The notes under the pieces were generated by a model, which was not told where the DNA came from, did not search any database, and worked only from the letters and a program-made list of their open reading frames with translations. A program made the position numbers and the translations under genes. This document shows positions 61,106 through 64,000 of a DNA stretch of 64,000 nt, piece by piece; position 1 is the stretch's first letter, and each line of letters opens with the position of its first letter. The stretch lies in the NCBI RefSeq assembly GCF_900110505.1, contig NZ_FODZ01000002.1, positions 767,076 through 831,075 of the forward strand, given 5' to 3'. This DNA comes from Luteibacter sp. UNC138MFCol5.1. Lineage in GTDB: Bacteria > Pseudomonadota > Gammaproteobacteria > Xanthomonadales > Rhodanobacteraceae.

Positions 61106-63859
61106 ATGGACAAGAGTTTCGAGCCCAGCCAGATCGAGTCGAAGTGGTACGCCCAGTGGGAGGCCAACGGCTATTTCAAGCCGTCCGGCAAGGGCACGCC
61201 TTACACGATCATGCTGCCGCCGCCCAATGTCACGGGCACCCTGCACATGGGCCACGCGTTCCAGCACACGATCATGGACACGCTCGTGCGCTACCACCGC
61301 ATGCGCGGCTACGACACGCTCTGGCAGCTCGGCACCGACCACGCCGGCATCGCCACCGAGATGGTCGTGACGCGCCAGCTGAACGCCGAAGGCAAGCAGC
61401 GCGCCGACTTCGACCGCGAGGCGTTCATCCAGCGCGTCTGGCAGTGGAAGGAAGAATCCGGCGGCACGATCGGCCGCCAGATGCGTCGCATGGGCGTGTC
61501 CGGCGACTGGAGCCGTGAGGTCTTCACGATGGACCCGGGCCCGTCCAAGGCCGTGGTGGAAACCTTCGTGCGCCTGTACGACGAGGGCCTGATCTACCGC
61601 GGCCAGAAGCTCGTGAACTGGGACCCGGTGCTGAAGACCGCCATCTCGGATCTCGAAGTGGTCAGCGAGGAAGAAGACGGGTCGCTCTGGTCGATCCGCT
61701 ATCCGCTGACCGATGGCAGCGGCGAACTCGTCGTCGCCACGACGCGCCCGGAAACGATGCTGGGCGACGTCGCCGTGGCCGTGCATCCGGAAGACGAGCG
61801 CTACGCGCACCTGATCGGCCGCATGCTCGCGCTGCCGCTTTCCGACCGGCAGATCCCGATCATCGCCGACACGTACGTCGAGAAGGATTTCGGCACCGGC
61901 TGCGTGAAGATCACCCCCGCGCACGACTTCAACGACTACGCCATCGGCCAGCGGCACAACCTGCCGATGATCAACATCCTCACCGACGACGCGAAGATCA
62001 ACGACGCGGCGCCGGAGAAGTATCGCGGCATGGACCGCTACGTCGCGCGCAAGGCGGTGCTCGCCGACCTGGAGGCGCAGGAACTCCTCGTCGAGACGAA
62101 GAAGCACAAGCTGCAGGTGCCGCGCGGCGACCGCACGGGCCAGGTCATCGAGCCGTACCTCACGTGGCAGTGGTTCATCCGCATGGACACGCTCGCCGCG
62201 CGCGGCCTCGAGCTGGTCGAGCAGGGCCACGTGAAGTTCGTGCCGGAGAACTGGATCAACACGTATCGCCACTGGCTCGGCAACATCCAGGACTGGTGCA
62301 TCAGCCGCCAGCTCACGTGGGGCCACCAGATCCCTGCGTGGTACACCGACGGCGGCGCGATCGTCGTGGCGCACGACGAGACCGAGGCGCGGGCGAAGGC
62401 CGACGCGCTCGGCCACGCCGGCCCGCTGCGTCGCGACGACGACGTGCTCGAAACCTGGTTCTCGTCGTCGCTGTGGAGCCATTCGACGCTCGGCTGGCCG
62501 GACCCGCAGGCGCAGGCCGAGCGCGGTTTCGATCGCTACCTGCCGACGAACGTGCTGGTCACCGGTTTCGACATCATCTTCTTCTGGGTCGCCCGGATGA
62601 TCATGATGACCGACCACTTCACCGGCAAAGTCCCGTTCAAGGACGTCTACGTCACGGGCCTGATCCGCGACAAGGACGGCCAGAAGATGTCGAAGTCGAA
62701 GGGCAACGTCCTCGACCCGCTCGACCTCATCGACGGCATCACCCTCGACGAGCTGCTCGCCAAGCGCACGCGCGGGCTGATGCAGCCGAAGATGGCCGAG
62801 AAGATCGAGAAGGCCACGCGCAAGGAGTTCGCCGACGGCATCCCCGCCTTCGGCGCCGACGCCCTGCGCTTCACCTTCGCCTCGCTCGCCACGCACGGTC
62901 GCGACATCAAGTTCGACCTCGAACGCTGCGGCGGCTACAAGGCCTTCGTCAACAAGCTTTGGAACGCGTCGCGCTTCGTGCTGATGAACCTCGGCGACGG
63001 CCCGGTCGCGGTCGCGAAGCCGACGACGGAAGCCGAGCGCTGGATCCTCACGCGCCTGCGCGACACGCTGGCGACGGTGAAGGAGCAGTTCGCGCTGTAC
63101 CGCTTCGACCAGGCCGCGCAGGCCCTGTACGAGTTCACCTGGAACGAGTTCTGCGACTGGTTCCTCGAACTGTCGAAGCCGGCGCTCAACGGCGGCGACG
63201 CCGCGCAGATCGCGTCCACGCGCTACACGCTCGTGCACGTGCTGGAAACGCTGTTGCGCGCGCTGCATCCGCTGATCCCCTTCGTCACCGAGGAAATCTG
63301 GCAGCACGTGCGGCCGGTGCTCGGCATCGAGGGTGAAACGGTGATGCTGCGTCCGTACCCCGAAGCGACCGATGTCGAGGGCGACGCGACGGCGACCGCC
63401 GAGATCGAATGGGTCAAGGACGTCCTGACCGGCGTGCGCCGCATCCGCGCCGAGATGAACATCGCGCCGGGCAAGGTCATCCCCCTGCTGTTCGCCGACG
63501 GCGACGCCGCCGATCGCGAACGCGCCACCAAGTTCGCCGCGCAGGTGGCGTTCCTGGGTCGCGTGGAATCCCCGACCTGGGTGTCGGGCGAGGAGCCCGC
63601 GGCCGCGGTCGCCGTCGTCGGCGGCATGCGCGTCCTGATCCCGCTCGCCGGTCTCATCGACGTCGACGCCGAGAAGGCGCGCCTCGCGAAGGAAATCGCC
63701 CGCGTGGAAGGCGAGGTGCGCAAGTGCGAAGCGAAGCTGGGCAACGCCAACTTCGTCGCCAACGCGCCGGCGGAAGTCGTGGAGCAGGAGCGCCAGCGCA
63801 TCGCGGACTGGACGCGCCAGGCGGAAGCGATGCGCGAGCAGGCCCGCAAGCTGGGGTAA
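61106..63859 (+). CDS. valS: Valine-tRNA ligase
   Basis: Class I aminoacyl-tRNA synthetase charging tRNA-Val, with editing of threonine; cytoplasmic. 917 residues, close to the usual length (951 in E. coli). [15 protein letters not shown] is the HIGH region (near residue 45), the connective CP1 editing domain contains [20 protein letters not shown] and [19 protein letters not shown], and [10 protein letters not shown] is the KMSKS loop (near residue 527). An anticodon-binding helical domain ([20 protein letters not shown]) and a C-terminal coiled coil ([20 protein letters not shown]) complete it. Confidence 0.97.
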   Translation: MDKSFEPSQIESKWYAQWEANGYFKPSGKGTPYTIMLPPPNVTGTLHMGHAFQHTIMDTLVRYHRMRGYDTLWQLGTDHAGIATEMVVTRQLNAEGKQRADFDREAFIQRVWQWKEESGGTIGRQMRRMGVSGDWSREVFTMDPGPSKAVVETFVRLYDEGLIYRGQKLVNWDPVLKTAISDLEVVSEEEDGSLWSIRYPLTDGSGELVVATTRPETMLGDVAVAVHPEDERYAHLIGRMLALPLSDRQIPIIADTYVEKDFGTGCVKITPAHDFNDYAIGQRHNLPMINILTDDAKINDAAPEKYRGMDRYVARKAVLADLEAQELLVETKKHKLQVPRGDRTGQVIEPYLTWQWFIRMDTLAARGLELVEQGHVKFVPENWINTYRHWLGNIQDWCISRQLTWGHQIPAWYTDGGAIVVAHDETEARAKADALGHAGPLRRDDDVLETWFSSSLWSHSTLGWPDPQAQAERGFDRYLPTNVLVTGFDIIFFWVARMIMMTDHFTGKVPFKDVYVTGLIRDKDGQKMSKSKGNVLDPLDLIDGITLDELLAKRTRGLMQPKMAEKIEKATRKEFADGIPAFGADALRFTFASLATHGRDIKFDLERCGGYKAFVNKLWNASRFVLMNLGDGPVAVAKPTTEAERWILTRLRDTLATVKEQFALYRFDQAAQALYEFTWNEFCDWFLELSKPALNGGDAAQIASTRYTLVHVLETLLRALHPLIPFVTEEIWQHVRPVLGIEGETVMLRPYPEATDVEGDATATAEIEWVKDVLTGVRRIRAEMNIAPGKVIPLLFADGDAADRERATKFAAQVAFLGRVESPTWVSGEEPAAAVAVVGGMRVLIPLAGLIDVDAEKARLAKEIARVEGEVRKCEAKLGNANFVANAPAEVVEQERQRIADWTRQAEAMREQARKLG

Positions 63860-63873
63860 GCAACCGACGCGGT

Positions 63874-63977
63874 GTAGGAGCGGACCCGGCCGCGACGGCT
63901 CTTCGCCCTGGTCGCCAAGTTCGCGCGCCAGCTCCCAGCCACGGCCTCAAACATGTCGCGCCCAGGTGCGCTCCCAC
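63874..63977. repeat. Hybrid REP palindrome, family A, after valS
   Basis: Left arm of the GCGGACC type (GTAGGAGCGGACCCGGCCGC) and right arm of the GCGCACC type (GTCGCGCCCAGGTGCGCTCC then CAC). The two arms pair only at the outer ends, suggesting recombination between REP variants. Confidence 0.75.
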
Positions 63978-63988
63978 AGGTGCAATTG

Positions 63989-64000
63989 TGGGAGCGGACC
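63989..64000. repeat. Start of another REP unit cut by the window end
   Basis: GTGGGAGCGGAC begins here, 11 nt after the previous unit, and runs off the window. Confidence 0.5.

Overview
The window is a GC-rich (mid-60s percent by eye) chromosomal segment of a gammaproteobacterium of the order Xanthomonadales, most likely Rhodanobacteraceae (Luteibacter/Dyella-like). The reasons are the order dapE-yffB-dapD-glnD-map / rpsB-tsf-pyrH-frr-uppS-cdsA-dxr-rseP-bamA-lpxD-fabZ-lpxA-lpxB-rnhB with no skp between bamA and lpxD, an Oar-like TonB receptor, and abundant REP palindromes built on GTGGGAGCG. The genus is an inference. I saw no tRNA, rRNA, insertion sequence, prophage or CRISPR array.

Layout. 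1-500: 5' part of a small heat-shock protein gene (minus) with a sigma-32-type promoter and a ROSE-like RNA thermometer. 500-3.8 kb: Oar-type TonB-dependent receptor (minus) with a hairpin at the predicted mRNA 5' end. 3.9-7.2 kb: membrane protein, secreted endonuclease/exonuclease/phosphatase-fold protein, lipoprotein, exported proline-iminopeptidase-like hydrolase. 7.3-10.4 kb: parC and a NUDIX gene, separated by an imperfect tandem duplication of about 214-226 bp. 10.5-17.3 kb: exported phosphodiester-glycosidase-like protein, then (minus) map, glnD, dapD, yffB, dapE: methionine trimming of new proteins, nitrogen signalling and lysine/peptidoglycan precursor synthesis. 17.3-32.2 kb: a long plus-strand run for translation (rpsB, tsf, frr), UMP kinase, isoprenoid and phospholipid synthesis (dxr, uppS, cdsA), envelope quality control (rseP, bamA), lipid A synthesis (lpxD-fabZ-lpxA-lpxB) and rnhB.

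32.3-39.8 kb: molybdenum block. moaA-moaD-moaE-moaCB(fusion)-moeA runs left, and xdhC-mocA plus a cytochrome b/sulfite-oxidase-fold Tat lipoprotein pair runs right, so cofactor synthesis and one user lie together. 39.9-43.5 kb: an HU-like protein, then a TonB receptor preceded by a 29-codon reading frame with five consecutive cysteine codons, the most interesting feature here. 43.5-46.4 kb: blaI/M56 pair with two operators, and a HAD phosphatase. 46.5-53.3 kb: minus-strand PepSY-DUF2271-DUF4198-apbE-diflavin reductase operon, divergent from a two-component system across a Fur-box-like palindrome. 53.4-56.3 kb: esterase, two half-size EMR/EamA membrane proteins and a DegT aminotransferase. 56.4-64 kb: tsaB, creD, a cupin protein, a YoaA/DinG helicase and valS, ending in REP palindromes cut by the window edge.

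Most gene calls rest on family motifs read directly from the sequence. Promoters, operators and RNA elements are pattern matches without experimental support.
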